Below are positions 17,490-26,918 of a stretch of 64,000 nucleotides of DNA, piece by piece. The notes under the pieces were generated by a model. The model had not been told where the DNA came from. It saw nothing but the letters and a program-made list of their open reading frames with translations, and did no database searches. Numbering within the stretch: position 1 is the first letter of the stretch; each line of letters begins with the position of its first letter. The DNA lies in the NCBI RefSeq assembly GCF_024256385.1, contig NZ_JAMLFW010000003.1, forward strand, positions 124,001 through 188,000, written 5' to 3'. The position numbers and the translations under genes were made by a program. Source of the DNA: Anatilimnocola floriformis (lineage in GTDB: Bacteria; Planctomycetota; Planctomycetia; Pirellulales; Pirellulaceae).

Positions 17490-19724
17490 TTATCGCAGCA
17501 GGCTCGTCAGGTTGGTGTAGTCATCGGTCCACATCGGCACCTGACGCGGGCGGCGGAGATAGTCGGGGAGCTCGCTGATTTCGTCGGTCACGCTAGCGAG
17601 CGTTTGTTCGTCGCGAGCCACCAGGAAGTAATACGACCGCTGCAGCAGTTTTTCGCTGTTGCCCGGTTTGTAAATCCGCCGCTGAGCGCACTGGGCGTTC
17701 TTTGCCAGCTGGGTGACGACGGGATAAAGATCGAGATGCGTATTGGTGATGTGCATGGCCAGCACACCGCCCGGTTTGAGGTGCTGCAGATAAACGTCGA
17801 AGGCTTCGCGCGTGAGCAAGTGCGTCGGCACAGCATCGCCCGAGAACGCGTCGATCACGAGGACATCAAATTCCTGACTGCCACTCTTCTTCAGTTCTAG
17901 TTCGAGTTGCAACCGAGCATCGCCCAGAACCACTTCGGGTCGTTGGGGGCAATCGCTGAGAAAATGAAACCAGCGCTCGTCTTGAGCGATCCGAATCACT
18001 TCGGGATTGATCTCGTAAAACCGCAGCGTGTCTTTTTCACGGGCGTAAGCGGCGATCGTGCCAACGCCGAGGCCGACGACACCGATGTGGCATTCCGGCG
18101 AGCGGGACTGCACTAGCTTGACGGCCGTTTCGCAGCCGGAACCCTCGCCGTAGTAGGTGAGCGGAATCTTCCGCCGCGCGGGATCGGCCAACTGTTTGCC
18201 GTGTTGAATGTTGCCACTGAAGAACGTGTAGTTCTCGTCCCCTTTCGGATCGCCGATGGCGCGGTGCATGACGGTGACCACGCCGTAGAAGTTGCGCGAT
18301 TCATGGAGCGTGCGGTACTTTGGATTTTCCCGTTCGATCTGCTGCAGCGCGACACTGACGAGGGGAATACTGGCGATGGCAATGACGGCTACATTGCAAT
18401 AGCGACGAATGGAGTGCGACGCGAGCTGCGTCCCTGCGGCAAACAGCAGACCACTAGCGGTGACCGTCGTGATGACGATCCCCAGCGGAAATTCGAAGAA
18501 CGTATCGAACAAATAGGGAGCCGCGAGATTGACGAAGAGTCCACCGGCAGCGCCGCCGAGCGACATGGTCAGATAGAACTTCGTCAGATGTTCCGGCGCC
18601 GGCCGCGAGCGGGCCAGTTCGCCATGGCAGAGCGTCGCGATCAAAAACAGGGCGAAGAAATAGCAGGCGGCCGCGAGCGACCACAGTTCGACCAGGGCAA
18701 TCTTGTCGTCGCCGACGCGGCCGAGCAGTCGATTCAGCAGTGAGTCGAAACGTTCCAGCGTGGGTTCATAGTTGACGACGAGCGCGAGCAGCACGAGCAC
18801 ACCGAAGCCGAATCCCCACCGCGAATACCAACGGCTGTGATCAAAGGCCACGATGAACGAGCAGAGATAAAGCGACAGCGGCACGACCCACAAAAGTGGC
18901 ACGGGTGCGACGTTCTGGCAGACCTCATTTGTCACGGCGAGGAACATGATCGAAGCCAGCGTCGACAAGCCCAACCAATAGCCAAGCTGTTGCCACGATG
19001 GCGGCGCGGCGGCACTTACATCGATCTCGGCCCTCGGCCCGGCATCTTTTTTCGCTTCTGCCATCTCTCGCCGTGCTCGCCAACTGCCTACTGCGCACAA
19101 CGCACAGCAGCCAACGAACACCATGTAAGCCAGCGACCAATACCAGGCCTGGCCAGTCACCCCCCAGCGAATCTCGAAGAAGAAGGGATAGCTCAATAAC
19201 GCCACGAGCGAACCGAAGTTCGACAGCGCGAACAAGCGATAGGGCGAACTCCCCGGCAGCACATCGTGAAACCACTTCTGCAGCAACGGGCCGGTTGAGG
19301 AAAGAGCGAAGTACGGCAAGCCGACCGTCACTCCCAGCAGCAGCAGCGTTTGCAGCAATGGATCGTCAGCGCCGCTCGTTGGCCGCAAAAATTGCGGTGG
19401 GGTCAGGCGGTTCCAGCCGACGTTGATGGCGGCGAGGGCCAGCACGCTCAAGTGGATCACCAGGCGCTGGTTGTTCGTGCAGTGGGTGCTCAGGAAGTGG
19501 GCATAGTAATAGCCGCCCAGCAGCACCAATTGAAAGAAGAGCATGGCCGCTGTCCAAACAGCGGGACTGCCGCCAAACCACGGCAGCAGCACTTTGCTCA
19601 ACATTGGTTGAACTTGAAACAGCAGAAAAGCACTGAGAAAGATCGTGGTAGCAAACCCGACAATCACGCCCGTCGATTCGCGCTGGACCGCGCGCGTCGT
19701 TAGATTCGGCGAAATAGTGTTCAT
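17490..19724 (-). CDS. Membrane-anchored spermidine synthase-like protein
   Basis: About 744 residues from the ATG at 19724 (GGAG 11 bases upstream); the upstream extension to 19787 has no leader character. The N-terminal two-thirds is polytopic: starting GVIVGFATTIFLSAFLLFQV, with QVQPMLSKVLLPWFGGSPAVW, the signature of the fused-MFS/spermidine synthase family. The C-terminal domain is a Rossmann fold of the spermidine/spermine synthase type (CHIGVVGLGVGTIAAYAREK, LRFYEINPEVIRIA, FDVLVIDAFSGDAVPTHLL). In true synthases the aspartates in such blocks hold decarboxylated SAM and putrescine; whether this fusion makes polyamines is not established. Confidence 0.9.
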   Translation of the reverse strand: MNTISPNLTTRAVQRESTGVIVGFATTIFLSAFLLFQVQPMLSKVLLPWFGGSPAVWTAAMLFFQLVLLGGYYYAHFLSTHCTNNQRLVIHLSVLALAAINVGWNRLTPPQFLRPTSGADDPLLQTLLLLGVTVGLPYFALSSTGPLLQKWFHDVLPGSSPYRLFALSNFGSLVALLSYPFFFEIRWGVTGQAWYWSLAYMVFVGCCALCAVGSWRARREMAEAKKDAGPRAEIDVSAAAPPSWQQLGYWLGLSTLASIMFLAVTNEVCQNVAPVPLLWVVPLSLYLCSFIVAFDHSRWYSRWGFGFGVLVLLALVVNYEPTLERFDSLLNRLLGRVGDDKIALVELWSLAAACYFFALFLIATLCHGELARSRPAPEHLTKFYLTMSLGGAAGGLFVNLAAPYLFDTFFEFPLGIVITTVTASGLLFAAGTQLASHSIRRYCNVAVIAIASIPLVSVALQQIERENPKYRTLHESRNFYGVVTVMHRAIGDPKGDENYTFFSGNIQHGKQLADPARRKIPLTYYGEGSGCETAVKLVQSRSPECHIGVVGLGVGTIAAYAREKDTLRFYEINPEVIRIAQDERWFHFLSDCPQRPEVVLGDARLQLELELKKSGSQEFDVLVIDAFSGDAVPTHLLTREAFDVYLQHLKPGGVLAMHITNTHLDLYPVVTQLAKNAQCAQRRIYKPGNSEKLLQRSYYFLVARDEQTLASVTDEISELPDYLRRPRQVPMWTDDYTNLTSLLR

Positions 19725-19833
19725 CGAGCAGAGGACTCCGGCGGATACAGGCAGGTGGGTTGGGCGCAAAATGACCAGTCGCAGCAAACTGCGCGCCTAG
19801 TGGTCATGCGGAACGGTGGGTGTGATGAAGTAG

Positions 19834-21204
19834 CTACCACCAAGGCCGGATGACCCGGCCGCGGATGGCCGTCGACGGCACTTCGGCATGGGGCCATTGG
19901 CGGCTGTCGGTCGAGACCGGCGGGTTGTCGCCAAGCACCAGATAATGGTTTGGCGGAATCCGCTGCTCGGCATGCCAGGGGCGGGGTGTGCTCTGCGGCT
20001 CGAGGTAGTAAATGTCTCGATAAACCTTGGCGTGGCTGATGCGGATGCGTGCTCCCGCGGCGCCGATCTGCAGTTGTGGATCTGTCGGCGGCGCTTCGGA
20101 ATTGATTCGCTCGTACGGCTGGGCCAGCACCTGCCGGCCGTCCATGCCAAACAGCACACGCTGATCGCAGAGGGCAAACTGAATATCGATCGGCTCATCG
20201 TGATTGCGATGCGGCAGCAATTCAACTGCGAGGAGCTTGCCGTTTTGAAAAACCTTCAACTTTCGCTCGTCATGGCAAAGATGCACCTCCAAACGGTCGT
20301 CGCCGTCGACGGCGGCGAAGACCAGGCAGCCGTAGCGGGCAATGCTGGCTCGGCAGGTGAGCAGAAGATCCGAAGCAGGATTGAGCGACCGATTCACGGC
20401 CTGATTGAATTCGTCGAAATCGAGAATCGGCGAAACTATGCTGTGCGGCTCTGGCGCATCGCTGCGGCGAAAGTAGCGAAATGACAGCCAGTCGTAGTCG
20501 GTCTGCGGAACGATGCCCTGTTCGCTCGATTTATTGCCGCCGGGCGTGTGAGCCCGATAAAAATAACTCCCCTCGCGCTCGGTCCAATAGCTGTTGTCGG
20601 CTCGCGCTTCCCAACGCTTCGGCAGATCCTCGGATTTTTGCGGCGTCTGCGCGCTGTCATGCACCAGAATCGCCTGCGCTCGCAATTGAGCCAGATTCTT
20701 AGTCGCCGATTTGCCGTCGACAATGATGTCGCCGCGGCGAATGGCGATTTGTTCGCCGGGCAAACCTACGATCCGCTTGACCACGCGCGGCGCGTCGTCA
20801 TCGGGATGCGTGAAGGCGACGATATCGCCCCGCTGCGGCCGCCCTAGTAAATAGACCCAATGATCGACGAGGACCTGCTCACCAGCTTGAAAATCGGCGG
20901 GGCGAAGTTTGTTGTGGGCATAGCCGCAGTTAGGGCACTCAACTTCCAGCGTGCCCGGCGTCGACGTGGCATCGCAGCGAAAAGCATGACCACAATCTTG
21001 ACAGGTCACGCGAAAGTGCGGCCCGACAAGCGTATTGGCCATCGACGCGCCGGCAATCGATACGGGAAAGAGCAGCCCTTCGAGGCACCATAATCGAAAG
21101 CCAATCAACAGAGTCAGCAGCAGCATGATCCCAGCAATCGATTGCTTGATCCGCCGCAATTCGGGGGTGCTCAGGTGGCTGGAACTGTTGCTGCCGATGC
21201 TCAT
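19834..21204 (-). CDS. lepB: Signal peptidase I with zinc-ribbon and beta-rich insertions
   Basis: About 456 residues from the ATG at 21204; type I peptidases are usually 200-330. One membrane helix (SIAGIMLLLTLLIGFRLWCL) is followed by GASMANTL, with the catalytic Ser at 54, and by DAPRVVKRIVGLPGE, with the general-base Lys at 143. GDNPPVSTDSRQW near the C-terminus is the family's last conserved box. Between Ser and Lys lies an inserted zinc ribbon (CQDC at 68-71 and CPNC at 90-93). Between Lys and the last box lies about 200 residues of beta-rich sequence resembling a lectin-like sandwich. It acts at the outer face of the inner membrane to remove signal peptides. It starts 11 bp after the HisA-like gene. 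Confidence 0.92.
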   Translation of the reverse strand: MSIGSNSSSHLSTPELRRIKQSIAGIMLLLTLLIGFRLWCLEGLLFPVSIAGASMANTLVGPHFRVTCQDCGHAFRCDATSTPGTLEVECPNCGYAHNKLRPADFQAGEQVLVDHWVYLLGRPQRGDIVAFTHPDDDAPRVVKRIVGLPGEQIAIRRGDIIVDGKSATKNLAQLRAQAILVHDSAQTPQKSEDLPKRWEARADNSYWTEREGSYFYRAHTPGGNKSSEQGIVPQTDYDWLSFRYFRRSDAPEPHSIVSPILDFDEFNQAVNRSLNPASDLLLTCRASIARYGCLVFAAVDGDDRLEVHLCHDERKLKVFQNGKLLAVELLPHRNHDEPIDIQFALCDQRVLFGMDGRQVLAQPYERINSEAPPTDPQLQIGAAGARIRISHAKVYRDIYYLEPQSTPRPWHAEQRIPPNHYLVLGDNPPVSTDSRQWPHAEVPSTAIRGRVIRPWW

Positions 21205-21214
21205 TTTAAATCTG

Positions 21215-21943
21215 TCAGATGATGTCTTGCGCAGTAAGCCTGCCGTCATGCAGCGCCGAGGCCACCAGCGCCCCGCGGATGCCTGCCGCCTGTAATTCTC
21301 GCAGATCGGCTGGCCCTCGAATGCCTCCCCCCGCGACGATTTGCAAATCGGGCCAACGGGCAAGAAATTGCCGGATGAGCGACAACGTCGATGTTCCCTG
21401 ACCGCTGCCGACATCGGCAAGGTCGAGCACGATTAGCCGTCGCAGGCCGTGGCGATAGACTTCGGCGACAATTTCCTGCGGCGTCGCTGCTTGCCACGCG
21501 AGGTCTTTCGTCAGCGGTCGGCCTTGCTTCAGATCGAGGCTAAAGACGGCGACCTCGGGACGCGAGAGTTTCGCCAACTCGGCAAGGTCTTGCCAAGACT
21601 CGAGGCCGATGACGTACTCGGCCTCAGCAAAATCGCGAGCTAGAAAATCTTCCAGCTCATTGGCCTCGTCGGCACTCTTCAAACCGGCGTCGATCGATAG
21701 CTGCAGGCCGGCGTCAGCGATCGCCCGCCAGGATTTTACATCGCGCTCCCCGCGCATGATCGCATCGAGATCGGCGACATAGACGCGCGGCAAACCAAAG
21801 TGTTGCCGCAGCGCGGCAGCAACTGCCTGAGGCTCGGCGGAATCGACGAGCGAGCTGACAATCGGCCGGTATTCATCACGCCGGCCACCAACGCCACGGA
21901 CCACCATTCCGCCGAGCAAATCGATCACTGGGACAACACGCAT
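21215..21943 (-). CDS. HisA/HisF-related TIM-barrel protein
   Basis: About 242 residues from ATG 21943; a GTG at 21958 is an alternative, and neither has a clear ribosome site. It is a (beta/alpha)8 barrel of the HisA/HisF type: VVPVIDLLGGMVVRG at the first strand with the expected Asp, YVADLDAIMRG, LIVLDLADVGSGQG with the second Asp, and IVAGGGIRGPADL, a phosphate-binding loop. The histidine-pathway HisA has a different second-strand region (DGA after the first Asp motif), and no his genes are near. Related proteins in methylotrophs and archaea are linked to C1-carrier synthesis; that is a possible role, not shown here. Confidence 0.78.
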   Translation of the reverse strand: MRVVPVIDLLGGMVVRGVGGRRDEYRPIVSSLVDSAEPQAVAAALRQHFGLPRVYVADLDAIMRGERDVKSWRAIADAGLQLSIDAGLKSADEANELEDFLARDFAEAEYVIGLESWQDLAELAKLSRPEVAVFSLDLKQGRPLTKDLAWQAATPQEIVAEVYRHGLRRLIVLDLADVGSGQGTSTLSLIRQFLARWPDLQIVAGGGIRGPADLRELQAAGIRGALVASALHDGRLTAQDII

Positions 21944-21966
21944 CGAGTTATTCGGCACTTCGAGCG

Positions 21967-22452
21967 TTACTTAATGGGCTTGGTTACCGCCGCAGGAGCG
22001 ATCGCAGCCGGAGCTGTTGTGGGCGTGATTGCTGGCGTCGTTGCCTTGACTTCGACAACTGCCTTATCCGTGGCCTTTTTCGCCGCGGCCCGTTCGGCAG
22101 CCTTGGTCTTCGACTCGGCCTTGGCCTTGTCGAACTTCACCTTTTGCTCGGGCGTCAACACACCTTCGATTTCGCTATCGCGCTTTTGTTGCAGCGTCTT
22201 GATCTGCTCGGCCAACGCGTCGATTTGCGGAGTGTACTTATCTTGGATGTCGTAGATCTTCTGCTTCTGGGTTCCATCGACCAAATCGCCGTAAAAATTC
22301 GGCAGGCGGCGTGACGCTTTCTTCTCACCAGCTTTTGCCTCGGTCTTGGCTTCGGCTTTACCATCCACCTTTTGGGCCTGCAGCGTCGGAACAGCAACCG
22401 CACAGGCGACCGACAAACATCCAGCCACGAGCAACTTCATCGACAGATTCAT
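21967..22452 (-). CDS. Exported Spy/CpxP-like LTxEQ-motif protein
   Basis: 161 residues from the ATG at 22452, with GAGAAGG upstream. The signal peptide is MKLLVAGCLSVACAVAVPTLQA. The mature part is a helical hairpin with GVLTPEQKVKFDKAKAESKT, close to the LTxxQ motif of periplasmic Spy/CpxP proteins, and an earlier segment YDIQDKYTPQIDALAEQIKT. The ends are Ala/Lys- and Ala/Pro/Thr-rich. Spy-type proteins act as periplasmic chaperones or stress sensors. It heads the leftward run HisA-like / signal peptidase / spermidine-synthase fusion. Confidence 0.72.
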   Translation of the reverse strand: MNLSMKLLVAGCLSVACAVAVPTLQAQKVDGKAEAKTEAKAGEKKASRRLPNFYGDLVDGTQKQKIYDIQDKYTPQIDALAEQIKTLQQKRDSEIEGVLTPEQKVKFDKAKAESKTKAAERAAAKKATDKAVVEVKATTPAITPTTAPAAIAPAAVTKPIK

Positions 22453-22620
22453 TCCAGTACCTTCTCAAAACAGGACAGGGAATTGTTTCTGGCATCCCAT
22501 GCCGATCTTGCACGTTTGTGCAGCACTGGTCCTTGGCAGGGATTAATGTATCCCCCCAATCCGCGATTGCAACTCTTTTTTCCCCGAATTCGGGCGGTAA
22601 AGTCCCTGGCGAGCTGCTAG

Positions 22621-24867
22621 CTACTGCGACCGCCGCCGGCTTGAGATGGCGAGAAAGGTCAGGCCCGCGCCGGCCGTGATGGCGGCGAGGATCAGCAGGC
22701 CTGCCGGCAGATGCGTGGCGTTCTCGGGGTTCCAGCCGAGTTGCTTCACGAGGGTGAGCTGTTGGATTTCGTCCTTGTAGCGAGCCAGCGAAACTACTAG
22801 GCCGTTGTGGATGACGTGCAAGATCATTCCCGGCCAAACGCTGCCAGTGCGATAACAGACCCAGCCGAGCAACAGGCCGAGCATGGCTGACGACAGTACT
22901 CGTTCGAGAATCACCAAGCCGCCGACGCTGATGTGAAAGACGCCGAAGACCGCGGCCGAAATCAAGATCGCGCCCCACCAGGGAAGCTTGTTGAGCAACG
23001 CCGTTTGGAAATAGCCGCGGAAAAAGAGTTCCTCGCAAACTGCCGGCGCGACGGCCATCGACAGCAAGATCACACCGAAGGGAACGTGCATCATCTGGTC
23101 GCTCCGCTCGGCGAATCGCGAGACGAGTTCGGCGAGTTGCTCAGGCGATAGCGTCGAGAGCCCAATCTGTTGCGAAATCACAATCAGCTCGTGCGCAAAC
23201 GGCCACAGGCTGAGGCCCAGCAACAAGCCGCCGAGGATCGCCAGTGGCGAGGGCACGCGCAGCTGCAACGTGGGGCGGAACTGGCGGTTTGTCCAATAGG
23301 TTAGCAGCAGCGGCACGAGCAAAAAGACCGCCGCCGTTCCCGCCGCCGCCGCGAGCAGCTGTGTTTGCAACGAACTCTCTTGCAGGTTCCCAATGAAACC
23401 CGAGACCAGAAAGTAACAGGGATACAAAATGGCGACGGCCGTTGCTCCCTGAGCCAGTGTCGGTGTGGGTTCGGAATCGGCTGGGCGGCGAACAAGTTCC
23501 GTCCAACTTCCTTCGCTGCCGTAGAGGACAGCGTCGCTACCGAAAATCTTTGCAGCCAGCGCGAGGGCAGCCAGCGCGTAGAGAGCGGTTGTAATCACCG
23601 CCGTCGCAGCTGCGATGGGATCGGCTTTACTTTGCAGCAAGTCGCGCGACAGCAGCACGATATTGGCCAACGGTGTGATGGCTAGAAAACCATCGAGCTT
23701 GAGTCCCGGCAGCAAGCTCAAGAATCCCGGCGCGAGCGAGAGGAGCACCAGCGGAATCAAATACGCTTGCGCCTCTTTAAAGCTGCGGGCAAAACTGGTG
23801 ATGGTCAGCATCACCGCCGAGAAAAACGCAGCGAAGAGTAGCAGCAGGCCGAAGACGGCAAACACAGTGCTCAGCGGCAAGCCTTGCGGGCCGAGCAGCA
23901 CCTGACCGAGCTTGCTCGCTTGCAGCGTGATGGTCATCGCCGTGAGATTGACGACCGCTGTCATCAGCGCGACGCACAGCACAGCCAGATATTTGGCAAT
24001 CAGCAATCCCAGCCGCGGCACGGGTGCGGCCATCAGCGCTTCGAGCGTGCCGCGCTCGCGCTCACCGGCCGTCAAGTCGATGGCTGGATAAACCGCGCCG
24101 GTCATCGTCATCAGGATCAAGATCAGCGGAATGAGCGTCGCGATTTGGATGGTTTCGTCGGTAGTTTCGACGGCTTTGAGCTTGGCCGTGACGCGCGGCA
24201 GATCGCTGCCGCCACGTTCTTTCAGGTCGGCATAGAGCAGCGCTTCATTGGCCGCGCGCAGCCGGCGTTCGATGAATCTCGATAGCTCCCGGCCATAGGC
24301 GCTCGCCGGGCGAAACATCACTTCGAAGTTGGCGCGGCTACCTTCACCTTCCGTCGGCTCGGTTACCAAGACAACCGCATCGACATAGGACTCCGGCCCG
24401 CGCAGCATCTGATGGAGATTGTTGATGTTGTCGTCGAATTGCCCGGCCAGCTCTTTCAGCTTCGGCTCGCGGATGGCGGCTTGCGTCAACGAGGGCGAGG
24501 CAACGGCGGTGCCCGACTCGCTGTCGGCTGGCGGCGTGGCGGCGGCCAACTCGCCGCGCTTCCGCATCCAGGCTTCGCCGATTTGCAGAGCTTCCATCAG
24601 CCGATCGAAATCCTGCGCGCGGCGGACCGCGATATTCCACTGCATCTCTTTCGGGCCGGCTTGCCCTGCGTTCAAAAACATGAACTGCATGAAGACAATA
24701 CTGATCAGCGGATAGAGCATCAACGGCATGAGGATCAGCGTGACAATGGTCCGCCGATCGCGCAAAGTTTCGCGCAGCTCTTTGCGCGTGAGTCGCACGA
24801 CGCGCGTGACCCACGATTGGCGCGGGCCGAAGTTGGTCGTTGATTTTTCCGGTGGAGAATCGGGCAT
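22621..24867 (-). CDS. NatB-like ABC permease fused to a CPBP intramembrane protease
   Basis: 748 residues in two parts. The first about 480 are an ABC-2 type permease of the Na+-efflux NatB kind (RKELRETLRDRRTIVTLILM at the N-terminus, a large extracytoplasmic loop, then helices from TLIPLILILMTMTGAVY). The last about 220 are a CPBP (Abi) membrane protease domain with the EExxxR motif in AVCEELFFRGYFQTALLNKL and the second motif FGVFHISVGG. The fusion is a recognised planctomycete/verrucomicrobial architecture. Its start overlaps the stop of the ATPase gene by one base (TGATG), so the two form a coupled transporter. Substrate and the protease's target are unknown. Confidence 0.92.
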   Translation of the reverse strand: MPDSPPEKSTTNFGPRQSWVTRVVRLTRKELRETLRDRRTIVTLILMPLMLYPLISIVFMQFMFLNAGQAGPKEMQWNIAVRRAQDFDRLMEALQIGEAWMRKRGELAAATPPADSESGTAVASPSLTQAAIREPKLKELAGQFDDNINNLHQMLRGPESYVDAVVLVTEPTEGEGSRANFEVMFRPASAYGRELSRFIERRLRAANEALLYADLKERGGSDLPRVTAKLKAVETTDETIQIATLIPLILILMTMTGAVYPAIDLTAGERERGTLEALMAAPVPRLGLLIAKYLAVLCVALMTAVVNLTAMTITLQASKLGQVLLGPQGLPLSTVFAVFGLLLLFAAFFSAVMLTITSFARSFKEAQAYLIPLVLLSLAPGFLSLLPGLKLDGFLAITPLANIVLLSRDLLQSKADPIAAATAVITTALYALAALALAAKIFGSDAVLYGSEGSWTELVRRPADSEPTPTLAQGATAVAILYPCYFLVSGFIGNLQESSLQTQLLAAAAGTAAVFLLVPLLLTYWTNRQFRPTLQLRVPSPLAILGGLLLGLSLWPFAHELIVISQQIGLSTLSPEQLAELVSRFAERSDQMMHVPFGVILLSMAVAPAVCEELFFRGYFQTALLNKLPWWGAILISAAVFGVFHISVGGLVILERVLSSAMLGLLLGWVCYRTGSVWPGMILHVIHNGLVVSLARYKDEIQQLTLVKQLGWNPENATHLPAGLLILAAITAGAGLTFLAISSRRRSQ

Positions 24868-25619
24868 CAGCTGGCCGCTCCCTGCAATTCGGCGGCAGAG
24901 AGTCCCTTGAGGAACATGTCCGTCAGCGTCTCGCAGCCCGTGCGGGCCCGCAGTTCGGCGAGAGTCCCTTCGTGCATCAGCTTTCCTTTGTGCAACAAGC
25001 CAAAACGATCGCAGAGGCGCTCGGCTTCGTCGAGCCGGTGCGTGCTCACGATCACCGCTTTGCCGAGGCCGCGGGCCGCGGCGATGAAATCAAAAATAAC
25101 CTTGCTGCCAAGGACATCGAGGCCGCGTGTTGGTTCATCGAGCAACAGCACGGGCGGATCATGCATCAAGGCGCGAGCCAGATTCACGCGTTGCTTCTGC
25201 CCCGTGCTGAGCGTCGAACTGCGTCGATCCAAAAAGCTACTGAGATCAAACAGGTCGGTGAGCGTGGCCAGATTGCGAGCTGCTTCGGCATCGGGCACGC
25301 CATAGAGATCGGCAAAGAATAGCAACAGCTCGCGCGGCGTGAGCCATTGATATAAACCGGCGCTGGTGCTCACCAGGCCAATGCGGGCCTTCACGGCGTC
25401 GGGGGCTTCGACCGAGCGAAAGCCATCGACCTCGGTATAGCCAGTGGTCGGCAGGAGCAGACCGAGGATGATCCGCAACGTGGTCGTTTTGCCAGCGCCG
25501 TTCTCGCCGAGCAGGCCATACACTTCGCCGCGGGCGACGGCGAGGCTGAGGCGATCGACGGCCAGGACATCGCGCCCCGGATTGGGAAAACGCTTGGTAA
25601 GTTCGTGAACAGTAATCAT
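24867..25619 (-). CDS. ABC transporter ATP-binding protein (NatA-like)
   Basis: About 250 residues from the ATG at 25619. It has the Walker [16 protein letters not shown], a signature [15 protein letters not shown], Walker [15 protein letters not shown] and the switch His in [12 protein letters not shown]. It partners the adjoining permease/protease through the one-base TGATG overlap. NatA/NatB systems export Na+ or peptides from the cytoplasm; the substrate here is not deducible. The upstream 25620-25715 gap separates it from the divergent TSUP gene. Confidence 0.95.
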   Translation of the reverse strand: MITVHELTKRFPNPGRDVLAVDRLSLAVARGEVYGLLGENGAGKTTTLRIILGLLLPTTGYTEVDGFRSVEAPDAVKARIGLVSTSAGLYQWLTPRELLLFFADLYGVPDAEAARNLATLTDLFDLSSFLDRRSSTLSTGQKQRVNLARALMHDPPVLLLDEPTRGLDVLGSKVIFDFIAAARGLGKAVIVSTHRLDEAERLCDRFGLLHKGKLMHEGTLAELRARTGCETLTDMFLKGLSAAELQGAAS

Positions 25620-25715
25620 CAAACTGCGTACTCGCAGCAATAAATTTACGGGGCAGGCCGATACTGGCAGGCACACAGGATCACGCTATTATCCGCGTCA
25701 CCCCACCCCAGGGCG

Positions 25716-26594
25716 ATGGCCCGTTGCAGGATTTCTTCGGGCGTGGCAGGCAGCAAGCCGATCATCCCGATTGGTCGCGCAGCCATCGTCGAGTATCCTG
25801 ACTTCGTCATTCTGCGTTCGGTTTCCTATTTCTGCATTTCCCAAGTGGCTCAATATCTTACGGTCTTCGCGATCCTGCTCGCCAGCAGCGTGGTGCAGGG
25901 GGCCGTAGGCTTTGCGGGCGGACTGTTTGCCATTCCGCTGTTGATTCTCGCCGGTTTTTCGCTGGCCGAAGCCGTGTCGATCAATATGATTGCCTCGACC
26001 GTGCAGAACTTTCTCGGCGCGTGGCGATTGCGGCGCGATATCGACTATCGCGCCGCGGTCATGCCGACGATCCTGCGCTTCATGGCGTTGCCGCTGGGTG
26101 TGTGGACGCTGCGCTGCGTCGGCAGCGCGAGCGAAAGCCTGGCCTCACAAGTTGTCGGCGGCATCATTCTCGCCATCCTGGCGATTCAGTGGATCTTCAG
26201 CGTGCCGCCGCAGGACAAACTGCACTGGGGCTGGGAGATCGCGGCCTTTCTCGGCGGCGGATATTTGCTCGGCCTTTGCGGCATGGGCGGGCCGGTGATG
26301 GTGCTGTGGGTGATGGCCCATCGTTGGCCGATCAAGCGGGCCAAGGCGTTTCTATATTACCTCTTCGCCACGGGGATGATTCCGCAGGCAATTTTTCTCT
26401 GGCTCTTCATCGGCCAATCGGTGGTCATTGCCTTTTGGCTCGGCGTGATCGCCATTCCCGCGCTCGTCCTCGGCATGCTGCTCGGTTTGAAAATCGCGAG
26501 CTACCTGCCCGATCACGTCATCCGCCGTCTGACGGTTGCGGTGCTGATTTTGATCGCCGTCAGTGCGATCGTGGCGCCGTACTTCAAAACGTAG
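25716..26594 (+). CDS. TSUP-family (TauE/SafE) membrane permease
   Basis: 292 residues if it starts at 25716; a later start near GTG 25844 would remove a non-membrane leader of about 43 residues, so the N-terminus is uncertain. Eight or so hydrophobic helices carry the family's two signature loops: VVQGAVGFAGGLFAIPLLIL early and GGGYLLGLCGMGGPVMVLWV in the second half, which are the paired G-rich motifs of the TauE/SafE fold. The family exports sulfite, sulfoacetate or related anions. It is unpaired with sulfur genes here, so substrate is open. Confidence 0.88.
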   Translation: MARCRISSGVAGSKPIIPIGRAAIVEYPDFVILRSVSYFCISQVAQYLTVFAILLASSVVQGAVGFAGGLFAIPLLILAGFSLAEAVSINMIASTVQNFLGAWRLRRDIDYRAAVMPTILRFMALPLGVWTLRCVGSASESLASQVVGGIILAILAIQWIFSVPPQDKLHWGWEIAAFLGGGYLLGLCGMGGPVMVLWVMAHRWPIKRAKAFLYYLFATGMIPQAIFLWLFIGQSVVIAFWLGVIAIPALVLGMLLGLKIASYLPDHVIRRLTVAVLILIAVSAIVAPYFKT

Positions 26595-26627
26595 CAATCA
26601 CCACAGCGGCGCAGTTAAGATGAAGCG

Positions 26628-26918
26628 ATGCGATTCTCACTGCGAACACTGCTGATCGTAATGCTCATTGCCGGGCCGCTGGGGGCGTTTGGGTGGAAGC
26701 AATGGCGGGCGTATCGGGCACGTGTAATCCTCGAAAGAACGCTCGCAATAGCGAAGCTCCGAAGCGCAGTGTACTGGCAAGGCGGCGGACTGGCGTCCAA
26801 TACCAAGAAATCTCCCGCTGCGGATGAAATCTGGAACGAGCAGCGCGACAACATCTCCTGGGAGAGCTTTCCCGAAAGCCAACCAAACTCTCGGGAACGA
26901 GCTGCGATCACGAAGTGA
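26628..26918 (+). CDS. Small single-helix membrane protein (MRFSLRTLLI type)
   Basis: 96 residues. It opens MRFSLRTLLIVMLIAGPLGA, the membrane anchor seen at the start of many short planctomycete proteins, then a basic juxtamembrane stretch and a polar tail. The last codons overlap by 11 bp the 3' end of the convergent MFS gene. Function is unknown. Confidence 0.65.
   Translation: MRFSLRTLLIVMLIAGPLGAFGWKQWRAYRARVILERTLAIAKLRSAVYWQGGGLASNTKKSPAADEIWNEQRDNISWESFPESQPNSRERAAITK

Noticed and set aside
16653-17900. 415-aa rightward open frame
   Set aside because: Antisense of the methyltransferase and membrane/spermidine-synthase genes, both with clear motifs.
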